Assembly (NCBI GenBank): GCA_023428915.1
Contig: JAEYWL010000100.1
Coordinates: 1-16,082 of the forward strand
Length of the DNA stretch: 16,082 bases
Direction of reading: 5' to 3'
Source of the DNA: Verrucomicrobiota bacterium
Lineage (GTDB): Bacteria > Chlamydiota > Chlamydiia > Chlamydiales > JAEYWL01
The translations under genes were made by a program, and so were the position numbers. The notes beneath the pieces are model-generated. The model did not search any database. It saw nothing but the letters and a program-made list of their open reading frames with translations, and was not told the DNA's origin. Shown one piece after another: positions 1 through 7,433 of the stretch. Position 1 is the stretch's first letter; every line of letters starts with the position of its first letter.

Positions 1-638
1 GGGTTGTATTGGATGGAAGAAAAATACACGCCAATCTGCCCGGCAACTATAGCTGAGAGGTTAGCACCCACGCCAATGACACTGTAAAAACGGCCGGCTT
101 CAGCGACTTTAGTGATTTCATTGGCAAACCCCCGGAAAAGTACTGTCATAACCATGCTGCTCCACAACTCTGACATGACATAAAAAATGGTAAATGTCCA
201 ATTGCGGAACATCGCCACCATTCCTTTTAAACCAGGGGGCAGCAAAGCTTGCAGGGAATCAGCCAAAGCATGGGGATGTAAAGCATCCCTATAGGGATAG
301 AGAAAAAAGGTGAAGAAAGCAAAAAAAGCTAAAAACCCTGAAATAATAAGGTAAAACACCCGTTCTTGACTGAACTTGTTGGTCAATTTAATAAACAGAA
401 TAGTTACAAGAAGGGCCATGGGCAACATTACCCACACCTTAATATAAGGGATTACTTCTGCTCCGGAAGACTGGGCAGTAACCACTAGCGCATCTTTCAT
501 ATTGCGCAGGATCGTGTAGTTAAATGTGATTAAAAAGAGCATGAGCAGCATCGGAACTACTCTTTTTAGCTCATGTTTATATATTGGCCAAAAGATTGAG
601 CGAAGGGTGCCGAACTCTGCTTTTTCAGAAAATGACAT
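1..638 (-). CDS. NTT-family nucleotide transporter, downstream paralogue (3' part missing, cut by window edge)
   Basis: Reads from an ATG at 638 down to the left edge, giving about 212 residues of an inner-membrane nucleotide transporter of the plastid/chlamydial/rickettsial NTT family (TLC family). Such proteins exchange or import nucleotides from the host cell. Family marks seen are FWPIYKHELKR near the N-terminus, an LRNMKD loop, SGAEVIPYIKVW, YVMSELWS and the GxGAN segment. It is close to the gene at 765-2336 (35 of the first 60 residues identical by hand count), so the two are tandem paralogues. The start is supported by AAGGAA at 645-650, six bases before the ATG, and a near-consensus promoter further up. 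One oddity is LFRGFAN where the neighbour has LFWGFAN. Substrate cannot be read; the two copies may carry different nucleotides, as known for multi-NTT chlamydiae. The C-terminal half is outside the window. Confidence 0.9.
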   Translation of the reverse strand, partial: MSFSEKAEFGTLRSIFWPIYKHELKRVVPMLLMLFLITFNYTILRNMKDALVVTAQSSGAEVIPYIKVWVMLPMALLVTILFIKLTNKFSQERVFYLIISGFLAFFAFFTFFLYPYRDALHPHALADSLQALLPPGLKGMVAMFRNWTFTIFYVMSELWSSMVMTVLFRGFANEITKVAEAGRFYSVIGVGANLSAIVAGQIGVYFSSIQYN

Positions 639-660
639 TTAAAATTCCTTATGCACAATA

Positions 661-689
661 ATTATACTACAATAGTTAAAATTCTTCAA
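661..689 (-). promoter_or_regulatory. Sigma-70-type promoter for the downstream NTT gene
   Basis: On the minus strand there is a TTGAAG -35 box (684-689), a 17-base spacer and a perfect TATAAT -10 box (661-666). This sits 22 bases before the ATG at 638, with AAGGAA as ribosome binding site in between. It implies that this NTT copy is transcribed separately from the upstream copy. Confidence 0.7.
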
Positions 690-722
690 TATGATTAATA
701 ATTAAAAACAAAAAATAAGGGG

Positions 723-757
723 AAATATCAATTAGTGCAGAGCATTAATTGATATTT
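723..757 (-). terminator. Intrinsic terminator after the upstream NTT gene
   Basis: AAATATCAATTA (723-734) pairs perfectly with TAATTGATATTT (746-757). The inner bases extend it (one G-T pair, then TGC/GCA) around an AGA loop, giving a stem of about 16 pairs. It starts just after the stop codon at 765-767. On the minus strand it is followed by CCCC and then a T-rich run, as expected for Rho-independent termination. Confidence 0.75.
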
Positions 758-764
758 CTCATGG

Positions 765-2336
765 CTAAGCTTGTTGTTCTTGCAGGGTAACTTCTCCAAC
801 AGGATGATTATTCAGCGGAACGGTAGCAGGTTGAGCACTGGTCAGGCTTGTAAATTTCTTTCCTAGTGAAGAGACAGCGTAGATCCAGAGGGAAATAGTA
901 GCAACCAATATGCCAGCAACATATGGGGCGCTGGCTGAAAGGCTTGCAAAAATTAGCAGCAGAGTTTGATGGATTACAGAGCCTCCAGATTTGCCCAAAC
1001 GGTTGCAAACACCATCTATAGCCGCTTTTCCTTTAATTTTGCACTCGGAACTTAAAGGCACAAAGGCCATTTCACGGGTGGCATCAAAAACAGAATATTT
1101 TGCAGCCCTGCAGAGACAGTTTTGGGCTGTTCCAAAGAACACCACCAGGGCTAAAGGAGTAGCACCGGCCAAAGAAATTGCCGATAAATCCACTGAGTAG
1201 CTTTTCATGAAAAAGAAAGTGAAGAACCCGACACTGGTCAGCAGCAAAATGACTGGTGTCAGCAAAGCTGTGAAGGTCCAGCCGCATTTTCTAATAGAGT
1301 TGCCAGAAATAAATAGAGCGGCAAGCGTGGAAATAACTCCGATAATGGTAGTCACTTGGTTCATGTAGAGAGTGTAGTCGGTTGGATTAGGGTACAATTC
1401 CCGCACTTGCGCTTTCCATAATACTTCTACCAGGTTGATCACCAAATTATAGGCAATCACAACGATAGCGATGCAGCTTAGGTAGCGCGATTTAAACAGA
1501 TAAGAAAAATTTTCACGCATAGACATGCGTCCTGTTACTTCTCCCCTATTCTCATCAGTAGGATTATAGTATAAAGGATCTGTCAACACTTGCTTATTCA
1601 TCCAGCGGAAAATACCAAGAGCTGCAACTCCAGCAAGCAACACTAAGCTCACAAGTGAAATAAGGGTTTGTTCCCAAGCATCGGCTCCCCAGAAATTTGG
1701 GTTGTAGGAATTGGTGCAGCAAAGAACAGAAAGCTGTCCCGCAGCAATTCCAGAGAAGTTAACACCTATACCAAAGAGCCCATAAAAACGTTTAGCTTCA
1801 CCGATCTTGGTAATTTGGTTAGCGAATCCCCAAAAGAGCATGGCTAGGATAATGTTGCTCCACAGCTCCGACATTACATAAAAGGTAGTAAAGGTCCAGT
1901 AGCGGAACATGGCAATCATCCCTTTAAAACCAGCTGGTGAAACCGATTCTAGATAATCTGCCAACTCATGAGGGTGGAGGCTGTCGCGATTGGGATAAAG
2001 AAGGAATACAAAGGCAAAAAAGTAAATCAGAAAGACTGAAATCATGGCATAAAACACTTTCTCCCGGTTGAGGCGATTGGAGAGGCGCGTGAAAATAAAA
2101 GTCATCAACACAGCACCAGGAAACATCATCCACACTTTAATAAAAGGGATGACTTCAGCGCCTGAGGATTTCGCGGTGACCACTAATGTGTCTTTAAGAG
2201 TCCTTAGAATATTGTAATCAAAAGAGATTAGAAAAAAGATTAAAAGCATTGGGATGAGCTTTTTAAGCTCATGGCGATGGACAGGCCATAAAAATGCCCG
2301 CCAACTACTAAATTCTACACTTCCCGACTGCGACAT
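765..2336 (-). CDS. NTT-family nucleotide transporter (ADP/ATP translocase family), complete
   Basis: A 523-residue polytopic inner-membrane protein, the usual length for bacterial NTT carriers, with about 11-12 hydrophobic segments. Marks of the family in order: LRTLKDTLVVTA (44-55), SGAEVIPFIKVW (58-69), SELWS (156-160), NLVEVLWKAQ (301-310), REMAFVPLS (421-429), and the signature KGKAAIDG followed by GKSGGS (from about 435 to 453). Lys48, Glu157, Glu304 and Lys449 appear to match the charged residues known to matter in plant NTTs. The LRTLKD loop differs from the LRDTKD of typical ATP/ADP exchangers, so another substrate (nucleotide import rather than energy exchange) is possible. That is inference. 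The ATG at 2336 is preceded by AAAGG on the minus strand. A paralogue follows in the same direction after a terminator. Function in the cell: uptake of host nucleotides across the bacterial inner membrane. Confidence 0.95.
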   Translation of the reverse strand: MSQSGSVEFSSWRAFLWPVHRHELKKLIPMLLIFFLISFDYNILRTLKDTLVVTAKSSGAEVIPFIKVWMMFPGAVLMTFIFTRLSNRLNREKVFYAMISVFLIYFFAFVFLLYPNRDSLHPHELADYLESVSPAGFKGMIAMFRYWTFTTFYVMSELWSNIILAMLFWGFANQITKIGEAKRFYGLFGIGVNFSGIAAGQLSVLCCTNSYNPNFWGADAWEQTLISLVSLVLLAGVAALGIFRWMNKQVLTDPLYYNPTDENRGEVTGRMSMRENFSYLFKSRYLSCIAIVVIAYNLVINLVEVLWKAQVRELYPNPTDYTLYMNQVTTIIGVISTLAALFISGNSIRKCGWTFTALLTPVILLLTSVGFFTFFFMKSYSVDLSAISLAGATPLALVVFFGTAQNCLCRAAKYSVFDATREMAFVPLSSECKIKGKAAIDGVCNRLGKSGGSVIHQTLLLIFASLSASAPYVAGILVATISLWIYAVSSLGKKFTSLTSAQPATVPLNNHPVGEVTLQEQQA

Positions 2337-2863
2337 GCAAAGCCTTTATATTTAAAAGGTTGAGCCAATTTTTAAAAATACTGGGTTTGAAAATCTCTGG
2401 ATAAAGATCTTCCGTTATTGTGGTACTTAATTTGAACGTTGGAAATTGTTGAAATAGAAATAACGCTTTTAAGGTATTGCGTTGGGAGAGAGGGTGTATA
2501 GTCTGCCGAAGCTGCATTAAACTACCCGTAATAAGCATCAATCAAGCGATTCACTTGAATAAACTGATCGCTAAGCAATTAGCAGTTTTTTCAGTTTATG
2601 ACGCAAAGTTGCCAGTAAGCTTAGCATAAAAGGGAATTTATTGCAAGATAAGGAGAGTGCGTGTTTTCTTTCCAGTACAATCAAGGCTTAAGCTACGTTG
2701 CAGGTAATGCTTACAATTACTGCAGTTAAATCTACAGTCTTTTTATCCAACTAATTTATTTAATAAAAAAGCAAATATTAAAATATTCTTTATACCATCT
2801 TAATAATTTTAGTTAATAATATTTTAAAGATAGTTTTAATTTTAATAATATTTTATAAAATCT
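2337..2863. other. AT-rich divergent intergenic region
   Basis: This 527-base spacer between the NTT gene (leftward) and the kinase gene (rightward) has no credible gene. The left half is of mixed composition and holds a nested inverted repeat at 2561-2597. The last ~110 bases before the kinase gene are almost pure A/T (runs of TTTAATAATATTTT type) and carry no clear Shine-Dalgarno site. Promoters for both genes must lie here, but no convincing -35/-10 pair was found for either. Confidence 0.6.
2561..2597. repeat. Nested inverted repeat in the divergent spacer
   Basis: AAACTGA (2561-2567) pairs with TCAGTTT (2591-2597). Inside it GCTAA (2570-2574) pairs with TTAGC (2579-2583) around GCAA, and a T-rich run follows the inner hairpin. 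The inner hairpin with its T-run resembles a small plus-strand terminator, but no gene lies upstream on that strand. It could instead be an operator or an attenuator. Confidence 0.35.
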
Positions 2864-4261
2864 ATGCATAATAATATATCATCTATTCAACATAATATAC
2901 CATCTATTCAACCTATCGGAACTCTTCCTGGCCACTCGCACCAGAAGGAAATTTCTTCTCTGCCAGCTGCTGCAGAAGGTTTTGATGCAAAATCGCCGCC
3001 TGCCAAACAGCGGCGCCGTTCTCTTAGCCAGATGGCATCAAAAATTATCCATCATGGCAATACCTCTCCTGAAAAATCACCTCCGCAAAGTCCCTCAAAT
3101 ATTTCCTCGCTAAAAACAATGGAAAAGCCCTCAACGCTTGCATTTGAAATGAAATCCAAAAACGGGATACTAAAGTTTTACACTTTTGATTTTACTAAAA
3201 ACGTAAGATTTGTAGCTGCGGGATCTACATCGCTGGTATTCAAAATAGGGTCGGTTGAAAGAAAATCCAATGGGGAACCTTCGAAAAAAGTTATCTTTAA
3301 AATAGGTAAAGATAATGGTCAGTGTGCTGAAGAGCTGGAACGATCCAATATTTGCATTAACATATTAAATAAAGACAAAAAGCTGCTTAGAGGTATTCCT
3401 AAAGCTCCTCACGCGACCAGGGAGTTAAACCTGGAAGCGATGACCTCCATTTATCTTCACATACCTGAAGATATACGCAATAAAGTTAAATTTAGCGCTC
3501 TTTCTACCACAGCTGTAATCGAAACAGAATATGACAATTCCCTTACCGGCGTCCTGAAAGACACTACTGAAAAAAGCAGGCAGAAAATAGGAATGGATTT
3601 GTTTCATGGATATCTAAGCCTTACAGAAAACAGGTTGATCCATTTAGATTTAAAAACGGACAATATTTTAGTTATGCTTTCCACAATGGAATGTGTTTAT
3701 GCAGACTTTGGAAATGCCGTTTTTATTGATGAAATAGAAAGCAACCCCGATCTATTAAAAATTCTTTCCTGGACTAATTCGAAAGTACTTGAAAATGATG
3801 CAAATCGATTGGCTGCTGCACGGAATAAAGTTATTGACAAGCCAAAAAATTCTGAAGAAGAGGCAGCTAATAAAGAACATGTCCAAGAATGTGTTTCTAT
3901 TGCCAAACAAATCATGGCTTTTGGTTTTGGAGTAATGTTATTCGATCTATATTCTAATGGTCAGGATGAGATTGTTTTTGAACATTTAAATTGTCCCTAT
4001 ATTGCGAGGCAAAAGAATGCTGAAGGCAATGAAGTATTTGTTGCAGCCCAAAATAAATATGCCTATATCAGACATGATAAAAAAAGCGACGACATTGAGC
4101 CGCCCGCTTTCAACGATCGAGCCTTTACTGAAAACACGCCGCTGAAAGTAAGGGAACTTATTGCCGGTCTCTTAGAAGTTGACCCCGCCAAAAGGCTTAC
4201 GGTGGAAAAAGCCTTTGTACAATATAAAGAGGCCTATTACCCTCGCAAACTAACCAACTAA
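2864..4261 (+). CDS. Eukaryotic-like protein kinase, probable secreted effector
   Basis: 465 residues. The first ~95 are Ser/Pro/Gln-rich and look disordered, with a basic patch KQRRRSLS at 48-55. From about 110 the chain follows the protein-kinase fold: a glycine-poor nucleotide loop AAGSTSLVFK (118-127), a beta-3 lysine in VIFKIGK (Lys146), a candidate helix-C glutamate (156 or 157), the catalytic loop HLDLKTDN (260-267) with Asp262, Lys264 and Asn267, the DFG triad (281-283), and a C-lobe end with DPAKRLT (440-446). The key residues for catalysis are present. HRD is HLD, and the helix-F aspartate of the usual DxWxxG is replaced (QIMAFG, 349-354), so it is a divergent kinase. No signal peptide or membrane segment. 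A host-directed type III effector is likely from the family habits of chlamydiae, but not proven. There is no Shine-Dalgarno before the ATG, so the start is less certain. Confidence 0.8.
   Translation: MHNNISSIQHNIPSIQPIGTLPGHSHQKEISSLPAAAEGFDAKSPPAKQRRRSLSQMASKIIHHGNTSPEKSPPQSPSNISSLKTMEKPSTLAFEMKSKNGILKFYTFDFTKNVRFVAAGSTSLVFKIGSVERKSNGEPSKKVIFKIGKDNGQCAEELERSNICINILNKDKKLLRGIPKAPHATRELNLEAMTSIYLHIPEDIRNKVKFSALSTTAVIETEYDNSLTGVLKDTTEKSRQKIGMDLFHGYLSLTENRLIHLDLKTDNILVMLSTMECVYADFGNAVFIDEIESNPDLLKILSWTNSKVLENDANRLAAARNKVIDKPKNSEEEAANKEHVQECVSIAKQIMAFGFGVMLFDLYSNGQDEIVFEHLNCPYIARQKNAEGNEVFVAAQNKYAYIRHDKKSDDIEPPAFNDRAFTENTPLKVRELIAGLLEVDPAKRLTVEKAFVQYKEAYYPRKLTN
2871..2912 (+). repeat. 21-bp tandem repeat at the kinase 5' end
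   Basis: Two adjacent 21-base units (2871-2891 and 2892-2912) differ at a single base and encode NNISSIQ and HNIPSIQ-like heptads at residues 3-16. The unit is exactly seven codons, so copy change keeps the frame. Confidence 0.8.
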
Positions 4262-4325
4262 CCTTAGAGAATTGCTATTCAAAGCCTGTCTCGACTTTAG
4301 GATTTTTTTCAAAGCTAAGTTTATA

Positions 4326-4433
4326 AAATTAAACGCAAAGCTCGCAAAGGCGTAAAGGATTTAAATTAAAACTACTTATAATAATAATTTAAACTTTTTC
4401 CTTCTTTGTGCTTTGTGTTCTTTGTGTTTAATT
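4326..4433. repeat. ~108-bp imperfect palindrome between convergent genes
   Basis: The left arm (4326-4360) carries AATTAAACGCAAAG then further CGCAAAG/CGTAAAG steps. The right arm (4396-4433) is its imperfect reverse complement (CTTTGTG repeated, ending in GTGTTTAATTA). Closer in, TTTAAATT (about 4360-4367) pairs with AATTTAAA (about 4386-4393). It fills the gap between the kinase gene and pepP. It may act as a bidirectional terminator, or it may be a dispersed MITE/REP-like element. Which of these is not decidable here. Confidence 0.6.
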
Positions 4434-4461
4434 AATAGTAACATACTTTTGAGGAGCCGCC

Positions 4462-5550
4462 TCATAGAATCCAAGGATCGAAGGGCCGCTTGGTTAGGCT
4501 CTCGCAGCCATCCTGGGTGATGATAATGGTGTCTTCCAAGCGTACGCCTCCCTGGCCGGGAAGATAAATGCCTGGCTCAATTGTAATACACATCCTTGCC
4601 CGCAAAATCTCATCGGCCATTGGCGGCTTATTACGCAAGGTAGGCGCTTCATGTACCTGCAAGCCAATTCCATGGCCTAAACTATGTAAAAACCGTTGTC
4701 CATACCCTGCCAAAGCAATGACGCTGCGGGCAGCTCGATCTAAATCGCCAATGCGCGTTCCGGGCCGGCAAATTTCTAAAGCAGCTTGATGGGCATCCAG
4801 TACGAGTTGATAGATCTGTTTCAGCTCTTCGGCAGGTTCGCCAAAAAACACCACTCTAGTCATATCAGAGTGGTAGCGCTGCAAGGTAACGCCGATATCA
4901 ATCAATACGATATCCCCTGAACGCAATTGAGCTTTGCCCGCCCGATAATGCGGCATAGCGCTATTGGCGCCGAAAGCAATTATGGGTGCAAAAGCGAGTC
5001 CATTGCCCCCATTCTGCAGCCAGAAAATTTCCAATCGTTTGGCCACTTCCTCTTCGGTGATGCCCGCTGACAATTGCTGGAGAGCAAAATCAAAGCCGCG
5101 CGATCCCAAATCTGCCGCGGCTTTCATTCTCTCCTGTTCATGGGAATCTTTAATTTTACGCAGATTGCTTACTAGATCAGGCTGAGAAATTAAGCATACC
5201 CCTGCAATCTCACATTCTTTTGCGAGCAGCAAATAGCCTTGATAGGTGACATAATCCCCTTCAAAACCCAAAATACGCACTTTAGGAATTTTGTGTACAA
5301 ACACTGCTGCTAAACTGTTCTCTGTGGAAAGCAAAACAGTACCCGCCACTTTTTGCACACATTGATCAAAGTAGCGGCCATCAACTAATAAGATTACTTG
5401 TTCTGGAGTAATTAATAGCTGCCCGCTTGAGAGTTCTACATCAAGTAAATAGTATAAATTAATAGGGTCCGTTACTAAAAAGGCATCAAAACTATTGTTC
5501 TTCAGCAATGATTGAAGAACTTCCAAGCGTTTGGCAGTATGCATATCCAC
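4462..5550 (-). CDS. pepP: Xaa-Pro aminopeptidase / prolidase (M24 family)
   Basis: 362 residues of a cytoplasmic metallopeptidase that removes N-terminal residues preceding proline or splits X-Pro dipeptides. It has an N-terminal creatinase-like domain (about 1-130) and a pita-bread catalytic domain. All five metal ligands are visible: Asp218 (LIDIG), Asp229 (SDMTR), His293 (LGHGIG), Glu325 (ITIEPG) and Glu339 (VRLED). His201 and His300 match the usual substrate-side histidines. It directly follows mutL, whose TAG stop abuts a GTG start (5550), so the two are almost surely co-transcribed and translationally coupled. An ATG two codons in (5544) is an alternative start. The mutL-pepP order is also known in Chlamydiaceae. 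Aminopeptidase versus dipeptidase specificity is not separable by eye. Confidence 0.93.
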   Translation of the reverse strand: MDMHTAKRLEVLQSLLKNNSFDAFLVTDPINLYYLLDVELSSGQLLITPEQVILLVDGRYFDQCVQKVAGTVLLSTENSLAAVFVHKIPKVRILGFEGDYVTYQGYLLLAKECEIAGVCLISQPDLVSNLRKIKDSHEQERMKAAADLGSRGFDFALQQLSAGITEEEVAKRLEIFWLQNGGNGLAFAPIIAFGANSAMPHYRAGKAQLRSGDIVLIDIGVTLQRYHSDMTRVVFFGEPAEELKQIYQLVLDAHQAALEICRPGTRIGDLDRAARSVIALAGYGQRFLHSLGHGIGLQVHEAPTLRNKPPMADEILRARMCITIEPGIYLPGQGGVRLEDTIIITQDGCESLTKRPFDPWIL

Positions 5551-7335
5551 CTATTTAAAAATTTTAGCCAATTCTTCTGAAACCAAAAACTGATGGGTAG
5601 GTTTACCGTAGGGACATTGATAGGGCATCTGACAGCGGTAAAGCTCTTCCACCAAATATTGCGCTTCCTGTAACGGCAGCCGGCTCCTCTTGTTAACCGC
5701 AGCTTTAGCTGCATAATAGGCAAGCTCTTTTTCTTTGGCTAATTTTTCTTTACCTTCCTGTATATGTCCGCTTTCTTGCATTACTTCTCTAACAAATTCT
5801 TCTATTTGTGTTTCGCGAATAAAGGTAGGGATGGCATCTACTTTAACACTATTTTTGCCGAACAGTTCAGCTTGCACCCCAAATTTACATAAGGCTTCCA
5901 TACAAAAAGCGGCAGCATGTGCTTCCTGTTGTGTAAGCTGGATCATTAAAGGCATCAAAAGCTGCTGCTGCGCTATCGGTTTACGCTGTTCTGCTACAAC
6001 CATGCGCTCAAATAAAATGCGGTGATGCGCCCGTTTTTGATCTACCAGGCAAAGTTGGTCGCCCTCTGTCTCAAGAAGTAAATACCCGCTCAAGGTTTGC
6101 AAGACTTTTTTGGCGGTCTGGTAAACAGCAGGCTCTTCTTGCAGCACAGAATTTGGAATTGGAGGCTTTTTGCTAAAAGTTGATTTAGCAATAACAGGAG
6201 TTTCAAGTAAGGCCTTGGGCTCTAAAAGCTTGCACGCATCTTTTTCGGCAGCTTCTTGCAGGAACACAGGTTCTACTATAAAAGGCGCGGGCCTCCAGGG
6301 CATAGCGGGCACTTCTTGCCCCAAAGGCTTCGGCATAGCCTGCATTGTTTTGCTTTGCAAAGCTTGCGCAACAGCGTTCCCTAATACCTGCTTAAGCTGC
6401 AATTCCCCGCGCAGCCGCACCTCCCGTTTTTGCGGATGCACATTGACATCTACCAAAGAGCTGATCATTTGCAGGTTTAATACAAAAATAGGAAACCGTC
6501 CGGCCGGAAGCAGCGTCCCATAAGCCTCCTTAATGATAGAGGAAATCAGCGGAGACCAAACCGGCCGCTTGTTAATAAACAGGTGTTGCCCGGTCCGATT
6601 GGCGCGATGCTCTGAAGGCGCCCCCACAATCCCCTCAAGCTTATAAGGCGGCGATTCGCAAACCAGAGGCCAAGCTGCCGCACTAAATTCAGGGCCCAGG
6701 ACGCTTTTAATCCTGTCTTGTAAACTTTCCGGACGGGTCTTAAGCAGATTGCTTTTGTCGCTAACGAGGTGAAATGCCACCTCCGGATTTGCCAAAGCTA
6801 GCTGGCTAATTACTTTGAAAATTTCCTGGGTATCGTAAGCGGGAGACTTTTGGAATTTTTTTCTCACCGGCAAATTATAAAAAAGCGATTTGATCTCCAT
6901 GGTCGTGCCGCGGTCTCTGGAAGCTTTGCCATGCTTGAGGAGCTTACCCCCCTCTACGACAACCAAAGTCCCTTCTTTTTCTTCACCAGTAGCCGTAATA
7001 ATCATAAATTGGGAAATAGAAGCAATAGAGGGAATCGCCTCTCCCCTAAAACCCATAGTGGATATGACGCTCACATCATCGATGTCCCGAATTTTTGAAG
7101 TAGCATGCCTTTCCAAACACAATAGGGCATCATCGCTCGACATCCCGCAGCCATTATCCGTTATGCGGATTAACTGCCTGCCGCCGCTTTGAATCTCTAT
7201 AGTTATAGCAGAGGCGCCGGCATCTAAAGAATTTTCCACCAACTCTTTTACTACAGAGCTGGTGTTTTCGATAACCTCGCCAGCGGCAATTTTATTGATC
7301 GTATCTTCCGATAACACGCGGATTTTTGCAGCCAT
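5551..7335 (-). CDS. mutL: DNA mismatch repair protein MutL
   Basis: 594 residues. The N-terminal GHKL ATPase is complete: AAGEVIE (17-23), KELVENSLDAGA (30-41), DNGCGM (60-65) and GFRGEA (95-100). It is followed by the second domain with DVNVHPQK (296-303). A variable linker (about 325-405) leads to the C-terminal dimerisation domain. MutL links mismatch recognition by MutS to strand removal. In MutLs with nuclease activity the C-terminal domain has DQHA(x)2E(x)4E, an ACR motif and CPHGRP. Here these read DQKRAHHRILFE (432-443), AAK (542-544) and CPYGKP (574-579), so several metal-site positions are changed and nuclease activity is doubtful. The ATG at 7335 is preceded only by a weak GAG-type site. 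It is the first gene of the mutL-pepP operon and divergent from the repeat-protein gene. Confidence 0.96.
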   Translation of the reverse strand: MAAKIRVLSEDTINKIAAGEVIENTSSVVKELVENSLDAGASAITIEIQSGGRQLIRITDNGCGMSSDDALLCLERHATSKIRDIDDVSVISTMGFRGEAIPSIASISQFMIITATGEEKEGTLVVVEGGKLLKHGKASRDRGTTMEIKSLFYNLPVRKKFQKSPAYDTQEIFKVISQLALANPEVAFHLVSDKSNLLKTRPESLQDRIKSVLGPEFSAAAWPLVCESPPYKLEGIVGAPSEHRANRTGQHLFINKRPVWSPLISSIIKEAYGTLLPAGRFPIFVLNLQMISSLVDVNVHPQKREVRLRGELQLKQVLGNAVAQALQSKTMQAMPKPLGQEVPAMPWRPAPFIVEPVFLQEAAEKDACKLLEPKALLETPVIAKSTFSKKPPIPNSVLQEEPAVYQTAKKVLQTLSGYLLLETEGDQLCLVDQKRAHHRILFERMVVAEQRKPIAQQQLLMPLMIQLTQQEAHAAAFCMEALCKFGVQAELFGKNSVKVDAIPTFIRETQIEEFVREVMQESGHIQEGKEKLAKEKELAYYAAKAAVNKRSRLPLQEAQYLVEELYRCQMPYQCPYGKPTHQFLVSEELAKIFK

Positions 7336-7372
7336 AGAAACTCGCTTAATAAAAGTGGAAAAGAGGTAATTT

Positions 7373-7401
7373 TTGCAGGAAACGCATTTTTCTGCTATAC
7401 A
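7373..7401 (+). promoter_or_regulatory. Candidate promoter for the secreted repeat-protein gene
   Basis: TTGCAG (7373-7378), a 17-base spacer and TATACA (7396-7401) lie 32 bases before the ATG at 7434. AAAGG at 7423-7427 serves as ribosome binding site, six bases from the ATG. Confidence 0.5.
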
Positions 7402-7433
7402 TGATGAGCTAATCCGTTGATCAAAGGCAATTT

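Noticed and set aside
2308..2541. 77-residue reading frame on the minus strand upstream of the NTT gene
   Set aside because: It overlaps the NTT start out of frame, has no recognisable domain and no clear ribosome binding site.
4331..4430. CGCAAAG / CTTTGTG steps as a CRISPR array
   Set aside because: Units are 7-9 bases, imperfect and in opposite orientation on the two arms. There are no 25-40 base repeats with unique spacers and no cas genes.
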